Of a stretch of 64,000 nt of DNA, positions 26,709-35,415 are shown piece after piece (position 1 is the first letter of the stretch; every line of letters starts with the position of its first letter). Below the pieces are notes generated by a model that worked only from the letters and a program-made list of their open reading frames with translations, had not been told where the DNA came from and did not search any database. Source of the stretch: DAOSWM01 sp035380045 (GTDB taxonomy: Bacteria; Bacteroidota; Bacteroidia; Bacteroidales; Tenuifilaceae). The position numbers and the translations under genes were made by a program. The stretch lies in NCBI GenBank assembly GCA_035380045.1, contig DAOSWM010000002.1:62001-126000 (forward strand), given 5' to 3'.

Positions 26709-29195
26709 ATGAAATATTTCTTTGGTTGTTCAGGTAAAATGGCCAAGGTTTTCGTACTTGTTTTCTTCTTGTTAACTTTGCAAGTTGTACATGCACAGGT
26801 GGTTGAGAGCAGGATAAAGGTGGCTCTTATCTATAATTTTGCGCAAAACGTTGAGTGGCCCAACGAAAGAAATATTTCTGAGTTTCGTATAGGTGTTCTA
26901 TGTTCCGATACTACCATTATGCCTGAGTTCAGGCAACTTTCACAATTAAACAAAATTAAAAACAGGTCAATAAAGGTTTTTCGTGTTGGGAGTCCTAATG
27001 AAGTTGAAAACATACAACTCCTATATGTTGATGAAGGAATGAGTATGGACATTTCTTCAATAAACAAGTTAATTACCGGAAAAGGTATTCTACTGATCTC
27101 TGATAGGTCGCCTGATAAGCTTTTTGTAATGATAAATATTCTGTTCGATTCGAAAAATCGAACCCTATCGTACGAAATTAACAGGCAGAATATGGAGAAC
27201 GAAGGGTTCGTTCCCAAACCTGAAATTTTAGTGCATGGTGGTTCCTATGTCGATATAAAGCAACTATACATTCAAACCTACCAGAAGTTAAAAGACGAAA
27301 CGGATAGAATTAATCATTACCAGGAACAACTTGTAAGAATTAAGGCCGAGAAAGATTCCTTTCAGGTTCAACTTAACACTCTTAACTCTCAAATCTCTTC
27401 TCTGCTTGAAGTGAAGGCTAAAATTGAAAGGGACTTCGAAAAGCAAACCAAGAATTTGTCAGAAAAAGACAGTCTTTTACTTCTTGCAACAAGAGAACTT
27501 AACAGGAAAGGTGCTGAGAGCCTGAGTCTTCAGAAAAAGATTAAACAGCAACTTGCACAAATCGATAGTACTGAAAATAACCTGAGTAAGCTAAACGCTG
27601 AAATTGAAAAAAAACAAATTGACCTTAATGTCACACAGCGTCAGCTTGCTGAATCGAGTAAGGAACTTTCAGAAAAACAATCGGTTATTGAAGTTCAGAA
27701 TAAATATATACTTGTTAGCTACGCTCTTGCATTTACTCTTTTGGTTACCCTATTCCTTATTTATAGGGCATTCCGAACAAAAAAACTAATGAACATTAAG
27801 CTCGAAAGGCTTGTAAATGAGCGTACAAATGAGTTACACCTTAGTCGGGAACACTTTAAAAACCTGTTTGAAAGTTCTCCGGTCGCCATTATCGAAATGG
27901 ACCTTTCGCGGTTTTACTCCTTCGTGAATAGTATCAATGCAGGAATACCTGAAATACTAGAAATGATTAAGAAGAACAAGAGCATTGTCGGTCAGTCAGT
28001 ACGACAAATTATTGTGAACGATATAAATAGCGCTACCCTAAACCTCTTTAAGTACGATTCGAAAAAAGAATTTATTGACAACTTCTATAAAACATATAGC
28101 GCAAGCTCCCTGCTCGATTTTCAGGAAACAATTGTAGACTTTATCAACAAAAAAACACAACATCGTTACGAAACAACACGATTAACATCACAGGGAGAAG
28201 TTATTCATGTTCAGCTTAACTGGATGGTTCTTCCTGGTTACGTAAGCAATTACGGTCGTGTAATTGTTACTATGACAGATATTACTGAACTGAAAAAGCA
28301 TCGTGAGCATCTGGAAGAGCTGGTGACAGAACGCTCGGAACAAATTATTAAACTTAATAAAAAGTTAACAGAAACTGTTAAGGAGCTGGAGAGCACTGTG
28401 GAGCAACTGCAGAAGGCGCAGAGTCAACTACTTATCTCAGAAAAAATGGCATCGTTGGGAATGCTTACAGCTGGAATTGCTCACGAAATTAATAACCCTA
28501 TTAATTATATAAGTGCCAGTAATCAAGCATTGTCGCCATTACTTGAGGAGCTACTGGCTCTAGTAGATAAATCAAGTAGAACAAATTCATTAGGTTCGCC
28601 ACTCGAGAATAACATTTCACAAGAAGAGGTCGACGAGGTGGCATCCTCTGTCAAGTTTTTAGTTGATAATATCAATACAGGCATAAATCGTACTACAGAA
28701 ATAATTGGAAGTTTAATGACATATTCTCGTACCGGCGAGCTCGTGTACTCTGAGTGCGATTTAATTGATGCTGTTAAAAATACGCTGCTATTGCTCCACT
28801 CAAAGTATGTAAACCGGATTGTAATTGTTGAGAAGTACGATGATGTTCCTTTGTTTAAATGTAGTAAGAGTTCTATTAATCAAGCAATTATGAATTTGTT
28901 GGTTAATGCAATCGACTCTATTGAAGGTAAAGGTACTATACAAATCGCAATTTCTGCAGCGGAGGGTAATGAAATTGTTCTTTCTGTCAAGGATTCGGGG
29001 ATAGGTATCCCTAGTGATAAAATTGATAAAATTTTTGATCCATTTTTTACCACAAAAGAAGTTGGTAAGGGCACAGGACTGGGTTTGTACTTAACCTACA
29101 ATATTATTCATCAGCATGGAGGGCGGATTGAAGTACACTCAGAAGTTGGTGAAGGAACGGTATTTATTGTTTTTCTGCCCCTAAGTAAAAGTTGA
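26709..29195 (+). CDS. YfiR-domain (DUF4154) sensor histidine kinase
   Basis: An 828-residue membrane kinase. A signal peptide (to about residue 30, ending VVHAQ) leads a periplasmic YfiR/DUF4154 domain (VESRIKVALIYNFAQNVEWP ... GILLISD ... LSYEINRQNMENEGF). A long coiled coil (about 190-330), a transmembrane helix (YALAFTLLVTLFLIYRAF), a PAS-like region (about 380-530), and a HisKA domain with phospho-acceptor His in AGIAHEINNPINY (about residue 592) follow. The HATPase_c domain has LLVNAIDSI, DSGIGIP and GTGLGLYL. YfiR in other bacteria regulates a diguanylate cyclase in response to redox or envelope stress; here the same sensor is coupled to a kinase. It converges on a stand-alone receiver 9 bases away, a likely but unproven partner. 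Confidence 0.9.
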   Translation: MKYFFGCSGKMAKVFVLVFFLLTLQVVHAQVVESRIKVALIYNFAQNVEWPNERNISEFRIGVLCSDTTIMPEFRQLSQLNKIKNRSIKVFRVGSPNEVENIQLLYVDEGMSMDISSINKLITGKGILLISDRSPDKLFVMINILFDSKNRTLSYEINRQNMENEGFVPKPEILVHGGSYVDIKQLYIQTYQKLKDETDRINHYQEQLVRIKAEKDSFQVQLNTLNSQISSLLEVKAKIERDFEKQTKNLSEKDSLLLLATRELNRKGAESLSLQKKIKQQLAQIDSTENNLSKLNAEIEKKQIDLNVTQRQLAESSKELSEKQSVIEVQNKYILVSYALAFTLLVTLFLIYRAFRTKKLMNIKLERLVNERTNELHLSREHFKNLFESSPVAIIEMDLSRFYSFVNSINAGIPEILEMIKKNKSIVGQSVRQIIVNDINSATLNLFKYDSKKEFIDNFYKTYSASSLLDFQETIVDFINKKTQHRYETTRLTSQGEVIHVQLNWMVLPGYVSNYGRVIVTMTDITELKKHREHLEELVTERSEQIIKLNKKLTETVKELESTVEQLQKAQSQLLISEKMASLGMLTAGIAHEINNPINYISASNQALSPLLEELLALVDKSSRTNSLGSPLENNISQEEVDEVASSVKFLVDNINTGINRTTEIIGSLMTYSRTGELVYSECDLIDAVKNTLLLLHSKYVNRIVIVEKYDDVPLFKCSKSSINQAIMNLLVNAIDSIEGKGTIQIAISAAEGNEIVLSVKDSGIGIPSDKIDKIFDPFFTTKEVGKGTGLGLYLTYNIIHQHGGRIEVHSEVGEGTVFIVFLPLSKS

Positions 29196-29204
29196 GTTCC
29201 AAAG

Positions 29205-29594
29205 TTAAACAGCAGCAGCGTTGCTTTTTTCAAAAGCCAGCTCAATAATGTTCTTTAGGTTCGTTTTTGTCCAGGGTTTAATAACATAGCGGAATACCAA
29301 TTCTTGGTTAATTGCCTGAAGCATGACTTCGGGTTCCATAAATGCAGTTAGTAGGATGCATATTTTTTCGGGGCTTTCTTTCTTTATTGTTTCAATAAGT
29401 TCAATGCCATTCATATCGGGCATTTTTAAATCAGAAATGATTACGTTAATGTGCTCGCTGCCTAAAATTTCAAGCCCCTCTTTTGCTGAATTGGCAAGGA
29501 AAATATTGTAGTCGTTCCTAAAATTGATTCTAAAAAGTTCAAGATTCAGCTTCTCGTCGTCTACATATAATATGTTCTTCTTCTCACTAGTCAT
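29205..29594 (-). CDS. Stand-alone response regulator receiver
   Basis: A 129-residue CheY-like receiver with no output domain. The acidic pair (YVDDE), phospho-acceptor Asp in VIISDLKMPDMNG, conserved Thr (LLTAF) and Lys (VIKPW) are all present, so it should be phosphorylatable. The VIKPW ending is common in receivers that work with HD-GYP or kinase partners. Its 3' end meets that of the YfiR-domain kinase. ATG at 29594. Confidence 0.92.
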   Translation of the reverse strand: MTSEKKNILYVDDEKLNLELFRINFRNDYNIFLANSAKEGLEILGSEHINVIISDLKMPDMNGIELIETIKKESPEKICILLTAFMEPEVMLQAINQELVFRYVIKPWTKTNLKNIIELAFEKSNAAAV

Positions 29595-29612
29595 AAAAAA
29601 TAATTAACTGCG

Positions 29613-29620
29613 CAAATTTA
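29613..29620 (-). promoter_or_regulatory. -7 element of the receiver gene
   Basis: On the minus strand TAAATTTG matches TAnnTTTG exactly, 18 bases before the ATG at 29594. The -33 region has no TTTG at the usual distance. Confidence 0.42.
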
Positions 29621-29679
29621 TATAAAATAATGGCTATAATATAATGTTTATTAACACCCGTTTTTATTCTATAAAGTGC

Positions 29680-29949
29680 TAATTAACGTGAGTTGGTTGT
29701 TAGGGCAAATTTTAGTTGCTGATTACTAAGGTAATAAGGTTCTGTTTTGTTTCTCTTTTTATGTAACTAGGGTTAATTGAAGAGAAATAAGGTTGATGCC
29801 GACTAAAAACCTTGTTTTTCATTACAAACCTTAGTATAGATTCCAACTTTAGTTGAGATGCTACCTTATTACCTTATTGTTTCTGAATAGATTGTGCTTT
29901 GGTATCAATCGAAATAATGTTTTTTCTTAGTTCGAACTCACGTTAATTA
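29680..29949. mobile_element. Possible MITE-like element with 15-bp terminal inverted repeats
   Basis: TAATTAACGTGAGTT (29680-29694) and its exact reverse complement (29935-29949) bound a 270-base segment without a convincing gene. A second, nested 13-bp perfect pair, AAGGTAATAAGGT (29728-29740) and ACCTTATTACCTT (29863-29875), lies inside. Both termini contain TTAA at matching positions. This fills most of the 360-base stretch between the receiver gene and the DUF4256 gene. No transposase is nearby and no second copy is seen in the window, so a two-ended regulatory structure remains possible. Confidence 0.4.
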
Positions 29950-29954
29950 CTACT

Positions 29955-30518
29955 TTAGGTTCGCAGCAATCCACGGAATCCTCTAGTGCCGTAGTAGGAT
30001 GGAGCGCTGTTGTGGAAAATAAAAGCATTCCCGTAACGAAATTCGGCAAAGATAGCGCCACCCAACTTCCTTATTTTCTGAGGAGTTTTCACCCAGCTCG
30101 AAGTTTTAGTATCGAAATTTCCAAGTTTTTGAAGATTCCTGTACTGCTCCTCGTCCAGAATTTCGATTCCCATTTCGATTGCCATGTCAATGGCATTATT
30201 TGCCGGTTTATGCTCTTTTCTCGACTCAAAAGCTTCGCGATCGTAGCAAAGACTTCTGCGTCCCTTGGGACTTTCGGCCGAGCAATCGCAAAAAATGTAT
30301 TCGCCGGTTTTATCATCAAAATCAACAACATCGGGCTCGCCACCAGTTTTCTCCATCTCGCTGAGCGACCAAAGTTTTTCGGGATTTGCCTCCAGCTTCG
30401 TTTGCACCTTTTCCCAATCAATACCTTTGTGGCGATTTGCGTTTTTTTCAAAACGAACCTTCAGTGTATTAATTAGTTCACTAACTTGTTTCTGCGGTAA
30501 TTCGTTCGTTTTTTTCAT
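29955..30518 (-). CDS. DUF4256 domain-containing protein
   Basis: A 187-residue cytoplasmic protein matching the DUF4256 family, whose function is unknown. Visible are the GIDWEKVQTKLEANPEKLWSLSEMEKTGGEPDVV block, FCDCSAESPKGRRSLCYDREA and the C-terminal FRYGNAFIFHNSAPSYYGTRGFRGLLR. I use ATG 30518 rather than the in-frame TTG at 30536. The Cys-rich FCDCSAE...RSLCYD segment could bind metal, but this is inference. The stop codon lies 5 bases from the inverted-repeat element. Confidence 0.85.
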   Translation of the reverse strand: MKKTNELPQKQVSELINTLKVRFEKNANRHKGIDWEKVQTKLEANPEKLWSLSEMEKTGGEPDVVDFDDKTGEYIFCDCSAESPKGRRSLCYDREAFESRKEHKPANNAIDMAIEMGIEILDEEQYRNLQKLGNFDTKTSSWVKTPQKIRKLGGAIFAEFRYGNAFIFHNSAPSYYGTRGFRGLLRT

Positions 30519-30685
30519 TGTATTGTGAATTAGCAAATTCTTTTACACAGTAAACAATTTATTTTTGATAAAGTTACTGAAAACAATGTGAGATATTTAT
30601 TTGAATAGTTTGGCTATTTCCCAAACGGTTGGGTTTGTATGTTTTTGTCCAGAATTTGTTTGCTGTTAGAAGCTGGGCTAAATTA

Positions 30686-31438
30686 TCATTTTAGGTTTAC
30701 TTTAAAACCAATGGTTGCCCAGCCAAAAACGCCAAAGTGTTCTGGTCTTGTGATTTTAGTGTCTCCAATAGTAGCTTTAACAGACCTGCTTTTAGTAATA
30801 TAGGTAAATATATCAATAAGAGGATTTTCGATAATAATTACATCAAACAGAACGCTCTTTAGGCGAATTCCTCCGCCAAAAGTTAACGCTTTCAGCAAAT
30901 AGTTTTCGTTGTATAAGGTGTTGATAAATTCCCATTTGTTGTAGCCTAAATTGCTGTAAATTACTGGACTAACATGTAAAACGTACTTGTTGCTTCTACT
31001 TAAATATCCAACCCCAATTGAAATGGGATAGTAATCGAAGCAAAACCTTTGAGCATGGACACTTCCCGTTAAATCAATTCTGTTTCCTTCAATAAATGCA
31101 ACCTGATTTTCGTTCTGAATGTGCTCGTCAGAAAGTTCGGCGTTAATTACCATGTACCTCAAGCCAAACCTTCCGTTTGAAATTTTTCCAAATCTTTGTC
31201 CAATAAAAAAGGTGTAGTTGTCTTTCCCAATATTCTTAAACTTATTCTGCATAAGTTCTGAGTACTCTATTCCAAAATCTATGGAGTTACTATTGGGCTT
31301 GTACTTCTCAATAAACTTATGCCTGGGGATGCTATCCTGAGAAATGGAAGAAAAGGTAAAAAGGAGGGACAAAAAAAGAAGTTGAACACAAAATAATATT
31401 CTCCCCGAAACTTTTAAACAACTATTTTTCTGTACCAT
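30686..31438 (-). CDS. Hypothetical exported protein, probable outer-membrane beta-barrel
   Basis: A 250-residue protein that I do not recognise by family. A hydrophobic signal sequence (LFCVQLLFLSLLFTFSSISQ, about residues 16-35) is followed by alternating beta-strand-like stretches rich in aromatic residues (FGIEYSEL, FFIGQRFG, RFGLRYMVINAEL, ISIGVGYLS, YVLHVSPVIYS) and a C-terminal strand GWATIGFKVNLK. This pattern suggests a small outer-membrane barrel. It is the last gene of a three-gene minus-strand run with ICMT-like and CPBP genes, starting 30 bases after the former. Confidence 0.65.
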   Translation of the reverse strand: MVQKNSCLKVSGRILFCVQLLFLSLLFTFSSISQDSIPRHKFIEKYKPNSNSIDFGIEYSELMQNKFKNIGKDNYTFFIGQRFGKISNGRFGLRYMVINAELSDEHIQNENQVAFIEGNRIDLTGSVHAQRFCFDYYPISIGVGYLSRSNKYVLHVSPVIYSNLGYNKWEFINTLYNENYLLKALTFGGGIRLKSVLFDVIIIENPLIDIFTYITKSRSVKATIGDTKITRPEHFGVFGWATIGFKVNLK

Positions 31439-31468
31439 ATTCTTGTTATTATTTCCTAAATACTATGT

Positions 31469-31996
31469 TTATTTCAAAAATAAAAAAAATCTGGGAGTTT
31501 CGTTCATATACTTTATGTATGCATCTCCAAATTCTTTCGTACAATGCCTCTCTTCCGATATGGTCAAAAGATAAAAGCTGCACGCTAAAATAGTGTTAAG
31601 TATAAAATAAATTAACGAGTTGCTTAATATCGAGATGGCCGCATTGATAATGATGAAGCTTACTGCTTGGGGATGTCGGCTTATCCTGTAAATTCCATTT
31701 TTAACTAATCCTTTGGATTTTATAAAATCAAGGATTGATTTTAAATAGCATATTATACCTATTATGTATGTTGTAATACCAATAATTACACAAACAGAGT
31801 TACTGCTAACTTTGAGAAACAATGGATAGAATAGCAGGAACGTATTTACAAGTAGGTACGAAATTTTGCCAATTTTTTCAATCCCAATTGTTTCAGGAAA
31901 AAAGTTGAGGGTTTGAAGTTTCTTCCTTGACATTAGGTAGACGAGTAAATACCGGATTACAAACACAGGTACAATAAAATAGAACATATTATTCAT
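31469..31996 (-). CDS. Isoprenylcysteine carboxyl methyltransferase (ICMT/PEMT)-like membrane methyltransferase
   Basis: A 175-residue integral membrane protein with about five hydrophobic helices and the C-terminal SAM-binding signature of the ICMT/phospholipid methyltransferase superfamily: NGIYRISRHPQAV, then EERHCTKEFGDAYIKYMNETPRF. Family members methylate isoprenylated cysteine or phospholipid headgroups; the bacterial substrate is unknown. It starts two bases after the stop of the CPBP protease gene, so translation is probably coupled. Confidence 0.82.
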   Translation of the reverse strand: MNNMFYFIVPVFVIRYLLVYLMSRKKLQTLNFFPETIGIEKIGKISYLLVNTFLLFYPLFLKVSSNSVCVIIGITTYIIGIICYLKSILDFIKSKGLVKNGIYRISRHPQAVSFIIINAAISILSNSLIYFILNTILACSFYLLTISEERHCTKEFGDAYIKYMNETPRFFLFLK

Positions 31997-31998
31997 GG

Positions 31999-32721
31999 CT
32001 AGAAGTATAGAATTGGAAATAAGAAGATTAACATGAAGTCTGCTGAAAAATGGGCAACCATAGCAGGAATTAACCCTCTTCTAATGTAAACGTATCCAAA
32101 AACAACCCCGCCCATCGTGTTCAGAATAATTATTCTAGTTACTATTGCAGAATTCAGGGCCGTTTGCATTTGCATGGCTGGAATATGCCCAATTGCAAAA
32201 ACTATGGCTGTAATTATAGTTGCTGTTGCTATTGCTACATTATTATGTTTTCCTTTAAACATTTTCTGGAACAGGAATAAAAATAGGCTGAGCAGGAAAA
32301 GGCGTAGCAAAATTTCCTCAACAATTCCACCGTAAAAACATACAAGAAGAGTTTTCCATGAAGAAATAATGCTAACCGTAAAAAAGTTAGGGGTAACTTT
32401 ATTAATATGAAAGAAGTAATCAAAAATTAGAATCGATATTCCAGTCGCAATTCCAATTAGTGATGATGTTAAAATAACCTTCCTTGACGGGCTGGTAAAA
32501 ACATTAATGCCCGTTCTTTTTACAAAATAGCTGCCTATCCAAACAGCAACTGTTAAGAATATTGCCGATTGGATAACAATGCTCAAAATAAAGACCGTTC
32601 TGCTTACCGGAATATTTCCTTGTTCAATAAGAGCGGTGTTTGACTCAAAAAAGTAAGGCAACATAGCACCTACTGATGCTATTCCACTTGCCAGTAGTAA
32701 TAGTTTTTGTTTTGTTTTCAT
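31999..32721 (-). CDS. CPBP-family intramembrane glutamic protease (CAAX protease/Rce1 homologue)
   Basis: A 240-residue integral membrane protein of the CPBP/Abi family. All three catalytic motifs are present: EEILLR (EExxxR) in IVEEILLRLFLL, FAIGH (FxxxH) in VFAIGHIPAM, and HFSAD in PAMVAHFSADF. About seven to eight membrane helices. Family members include the eukaryotic CAAX prenyl protease Rce1 and bacterial bacteriocin-immunity or signalling proteases. First gene of the run CPBP - ICMT-like - outer-membrane protein and divergent from a membrane-bound AraC regulator. Confidence 0.88.
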   Translation of the reverse strand: MKTKQKLLLLASGIASVGAMLPYFFESNTALIEQGNIPVSRTVFILSIVIQSAIFLTVAVWIGSYFVKRTGINVFTSPSRKVILTSSLIGIATGISILIFDYFFHINKVTPNFFTVSIISSWKTLLVCFYGGIVEEILLRLFLLSLFLFLFQKMFKGKHNNVAIATATIITAIVFAIGHIPAMQMQTALNSAIVTRIIILNTMGGVVFGYVYIRRGLIPAMVAHFSADFMLIFLFPILYF

Positions 32722-32787
32722 AGCGTATTTTTGCTACAAACAACGGAATTAAAATAGTGCGTGTCGTTCCACTTTCGGAAAATGGGA

Positions 32788-32795
32788 TACTTTTG
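32788..32795 (+). promoter_or_regulatory. -7 element of the AraC-type regulator
   Basis: TACTTTTG matches TAnnTTTG exactly, 35 bases before the ATG at 32831. A -33 TTTG is not clear (TTTCGG lies at about the right place). Confidence 0.42.
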
Positions 32796-32830
32796 TAAAA
32801 AAACAGGTATTATTTTATAAGGATTATACA

Positions 32831-33916
32831 ATGATTGTTTTATCAGCTACCGGTATTGTAGTTAATCTATTCTTTTTGATTTGGTTCTTACTTGTTGCTA
32901 AACAGAATGTTGCTGCCGATCGGAAACTTGGTGTTCTATATTTCTTATTTCTGCTGGTATTCATCTTTAATTTTTATGAGTTTAGCGGAATAATGAGAAA
33001 ATATCCTGCTTTTATCTTTCTTGATATGGGGATACCCTTCCTTATTGGCCCGGTTATTTGGACCTATGTGCTAATGCTTGTTAAAAAGCAGGATAAACGA
33101 AGTAACAATTTTATTCACTATGTACCAGCCCTTTTAGTGTATGTGTTGTTTATTGATATTGTACTAATGGAACCTGACGAAAAAATAAGGTTGCTAAAAG
33201 CCCCAGCATCCTTTGAAAGTATTCGCTATCAGGTTGTAACTATTCTTCAGTTAATACCTGTACCTATCTATCTCTTTGCTTCAATCGCTGAAATTTCAAG
33301 TTATAACAAGAAGCTAAAAAAGGTATATTCAGCAACAGATAGCATTAACCATAGATGGTTAAGGTTTATTTTAACCTTTTTTCTAATCTTTTGGTGTGTC
33401 GTTTCAATAGGTATTGTATCCATCAATTTCTTAAATGAAACAGTGCTGGGAATGAGCATTTTTATGGCAGGATTCATTGTTTTCTCTTTTGTAACCGGAG
33501 TTTATGGGATTAAAAGAAACATAGCTATTAGTAACACAATTGAGGAACAGGCAACCACTTACGAAGAAAAAACTTCAATAGATATTGATATTGAAAGCTT
33601 TATGCAAACTAATAAAACATTTTTACAAGCAGAATTAACCTTATACCAGCTAGCCGATAATTTGAAAATTCCTGCTCACGTGCTTTCACGTACCCTAAAC
33701 AGTAAGTATAAAACCTCATTCTTCGATTTTGTTAACAATTTACGAATCAATGAGTTTAAAGAAAAAGTCAGAAACAAGGAACATTTAAAGTACTCGATTC
33801 TTTATCTTGCCTATGACTGTGGCTTCAACTCAAAGTCGTCTTTTTACAGGTTCTTTAAGAGGGTAGAAGGAGTTACACCAAGTCAGTTTATAAAAAATAC
33901 TACAATTCAAACTTGA
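32831..33916 (+). CDS. Membrane-bound AraC-family transcriptional regulator
   Basis: A 361-residue regulator with about seven N-terminal transmembrane helices (residues 1-235) followed by a cytoplasmic AraC-type double helix-turn-helix domain (about 255-355): LTLYQLADNLKIPAHVLSRTLNSKYKTSFFDFVNNLRINEF and SILYLAYDCGFNSKSSFYRFFKRVEGVTPSQF. This 7TM-HTH architecture is common in Bacteroidota and probably senses a membrane or periplasmic signal. It is divergent from the CPBP/ICMT operon across 109 bases and is a good candidate for its regulator. Confidence 0.92.
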   Translation: MIVLSATGIVVNLFFLIWFLLVAKQNVAADRKLGVLYFLFLLVFIFNFYEFSGIMRKYPAFIFLDMGIPFLIGPVIWTYVLMLVKKQDKRSNNFIHYVPALLVYVLFIDIVLMEPDEKIRLLKAPASFESIRYQVVTILQLIPVPIYLFASIAEISSYNKKLKKVYSATDSINHRWLRFILTFFLIFWCVVSIGIVSINFLNETVLGMSIFMAGFIVFSFVTGVYGIKRNIAISNTIEEQATTYEEKTSIDIDIESFMQTNKTFLQAELTLYQLADNLKIPAHVLSRTLNSKYKTSFFDFVNNLRINEFKEKVRNKEHLKYSILYLAYDCGFNSKSSFYRFFKRVEGVTPSQFIKNTTIQT

Positions 33917-33997
33917 AACACTAGCCATTAAGAATTAGTTTTTTTATGCAAACAAATCTTTTTTTAGATATGGATTTATAATTATGCGAAAGGAGTT

Positions 33998-34771
33998 TTA
34001 TTCGGTATTGTTTTCAATCCAGCGAAACACTTTTTCAAGAAATTCAGGAGTAAGAAAATGCCCTCCATCGTATTCAAAAAAAGTTGGTGCAAACCCTTTT
34101 TTAGTTAAGTATTCCTTCTGCTCAAGGTACATGCTTTTTTTGTACGATCTGTCTCTGTTTCCTCTTGATACAAATAGATTTAAGTGCTTCGCATTCTCAA
34201 TTTCCTTGGAGAATACAATGGCGGCTCTTCCGTCAATCATTGGTAAATTCCCTCCAACAGCAATTACGCCCGTAATTTTTTCAGGAGTTTTAAAGCCAAC
34301 CGTGTAAGCCAGAGATGCACCCTGCGAAAAGCCCATTATAAAAATATTTTTGATTTTGTATGCGGCCGAAATTTCATCAATTACATCGTTAACCTGCTCA
34401 AGAGTTTTGTAGTCGGAAAACTTTGAAAGTTTTATATCATTTGTATAAAAATACCACGAGAAACCAATCGTTTCCGTAATAATTCTTGGATATTGCCCCT
34501 CCGGAAACGCAAGGATTACCTCTTCATGCTTAAATGGCGTAAATATTGATGCCATATCCATTGCGGTGCCTCCATTTCCGTGTAATGCAACAAGGAGAGG
34601 GTATGTTTTCTGTGGGTTATAATCTTCAGGAAACTTTATAAGTACTTTTTGAATGCTTGATGATTTCAAGTATAGAGTACTGTCGTTTTCTTGCCCAACT
34701 ATCAAGTGCTGTGATTGTCCACAGAAAAATGTAAGAAGCGAAAGAAGTGTTAATGTAATTATTGACTTCAT
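33998..34771 (-). CDS. Secreted alpha/beta-hydrolase, phospholipase/carboxylesterase type
   Basis: A 257-residue exported serine hydrolase. I use ATG 34771 because it gives a clean signal peptide (MKSIITLTLLSLLTFFCGQSQ). The hydrolase core has an oxyanion-hole segment LVALHGNGGT, nucleophile elbow GFSQG, and a C-terminal catalytic His in YDGGHFLTPEF; the acid is probably in the FVSRGNRDRSY region. It resembles esterase/phospholipase family proteins with a substrate that cannot be named. It converges with the AraC gene and is divergent from the NTF2-like lipoprotein. Confidence 0.86.
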   Translation of the reverse strand: MKSIITLTLLSLLTFFCGQSQHLIVGQENDSTLYLKSSSIQKVLIKFPEDYNPQKTYPLLVALHGNGGTAMDMASIFTPFKHEEVILAFPEGQYPRIITETIGFSWYFYTNDIKLSKFSDYKTLEQVNDVIDEISAAYKIKNIFIMGFSQGASLAYTVGFKTPEKITGVIAVGGNLPMIDGRAAIVFSKEIENAKHLNLFVSRGNRDRSYKKSMYLEQKEYLTKKGFAPTFFEYDGGHFLTPEFLEKVFRWIENNTE

Positions 34772-34880
34772 GATTCTTTTGTTTGATATATTCAACTTGA
34801 TAAATTAAGGTTACGATTCCGGAAAAATATAGTATTAATAAAAAAAGCTGCATAACTTTATGTTCAAAATATATGATACA

Positions 34881-35369
34881 ATGAAAAGGAAATGGTTTAA
34901 CTCTTTGTTTTTTTTAGCGGCTCTTTTTTTAGTGTTAAGTTGCAGTAAATTAGGTGTTAAAAACAACATGGAAGTAGAAAGGCGCAGCGTGGTTTCTGCA
35001 ATTCACTCCTCAATTGGTTGGGCTGCAAATAAAGATACAGCACTACTTTATAGTATAATTGCATCTGATTCCAACTTCCTTGAGGTTCATCCATCCACAA
35101 GGGTTGTACGTGGTATTAATCAGTTCAAGCAAGCAGAAAGTTTCTGGTTGAATCCAAATTTTAGAGCGGTTTCCTACTCAATAACTAATTTAAAGGTAAC
35201 TTTTTCCCAAAACGGTGATGTTGCCTGGTTCTTCTGCATGCTCGATGATGTGAACGAATGGAAGGGCGAACCTGCAAACTGGGAGAATACTCGATGGACT
35301 GGTGTTCTCGAAAAGCGTAACGGTAGCTGGAGAATGGTTCAGCAGCATTTTTCGTTTGCGCAAGAATAA
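34881..35369 (+). CDS. SnoaL/NTF2-like (DUF4440) lipoprotein
   Basis: A 162-residue exported lipoprotein. With the start at ATG 34881 it has a typical lipoprotein signal (MKRKWFNSLFFLAALFLVLSCSK; lipobox LVLSC). The mature part has the NTF2-like cone fold pattern: helix with SAIHSSIGWAANKDTALLYSIIASDSNFLEVHPS, then strands ending WTGVLEKRNGSWRMVQQHFSFA. Such domains act as small-molecule binding or accessory domains; function unknown. It lies 46 bases upstream of the GH97 gene on the same strand and may be co-transcribed with it. Confidence 0.82.
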   Translation: MKRKWFNSLFFLAALFLVLSCSKLGVKNNMEVERRSVVSAIHSSIGWAANKDTALLYSIIASDSNFLEVHPSTRVVRGINQFKQAESFWLNPNFRAVSYSITNLKVTFSQNGDVAWFFCMLDDVNEWKGEPANWENTRWTGVLEKRNGSWRMVQQHFSFAQE

Positions 35370-35415
35370 TTTGAAGTATTTTCTATCACTCATAATGTCT
35401 ACAAAAACTATCAAG

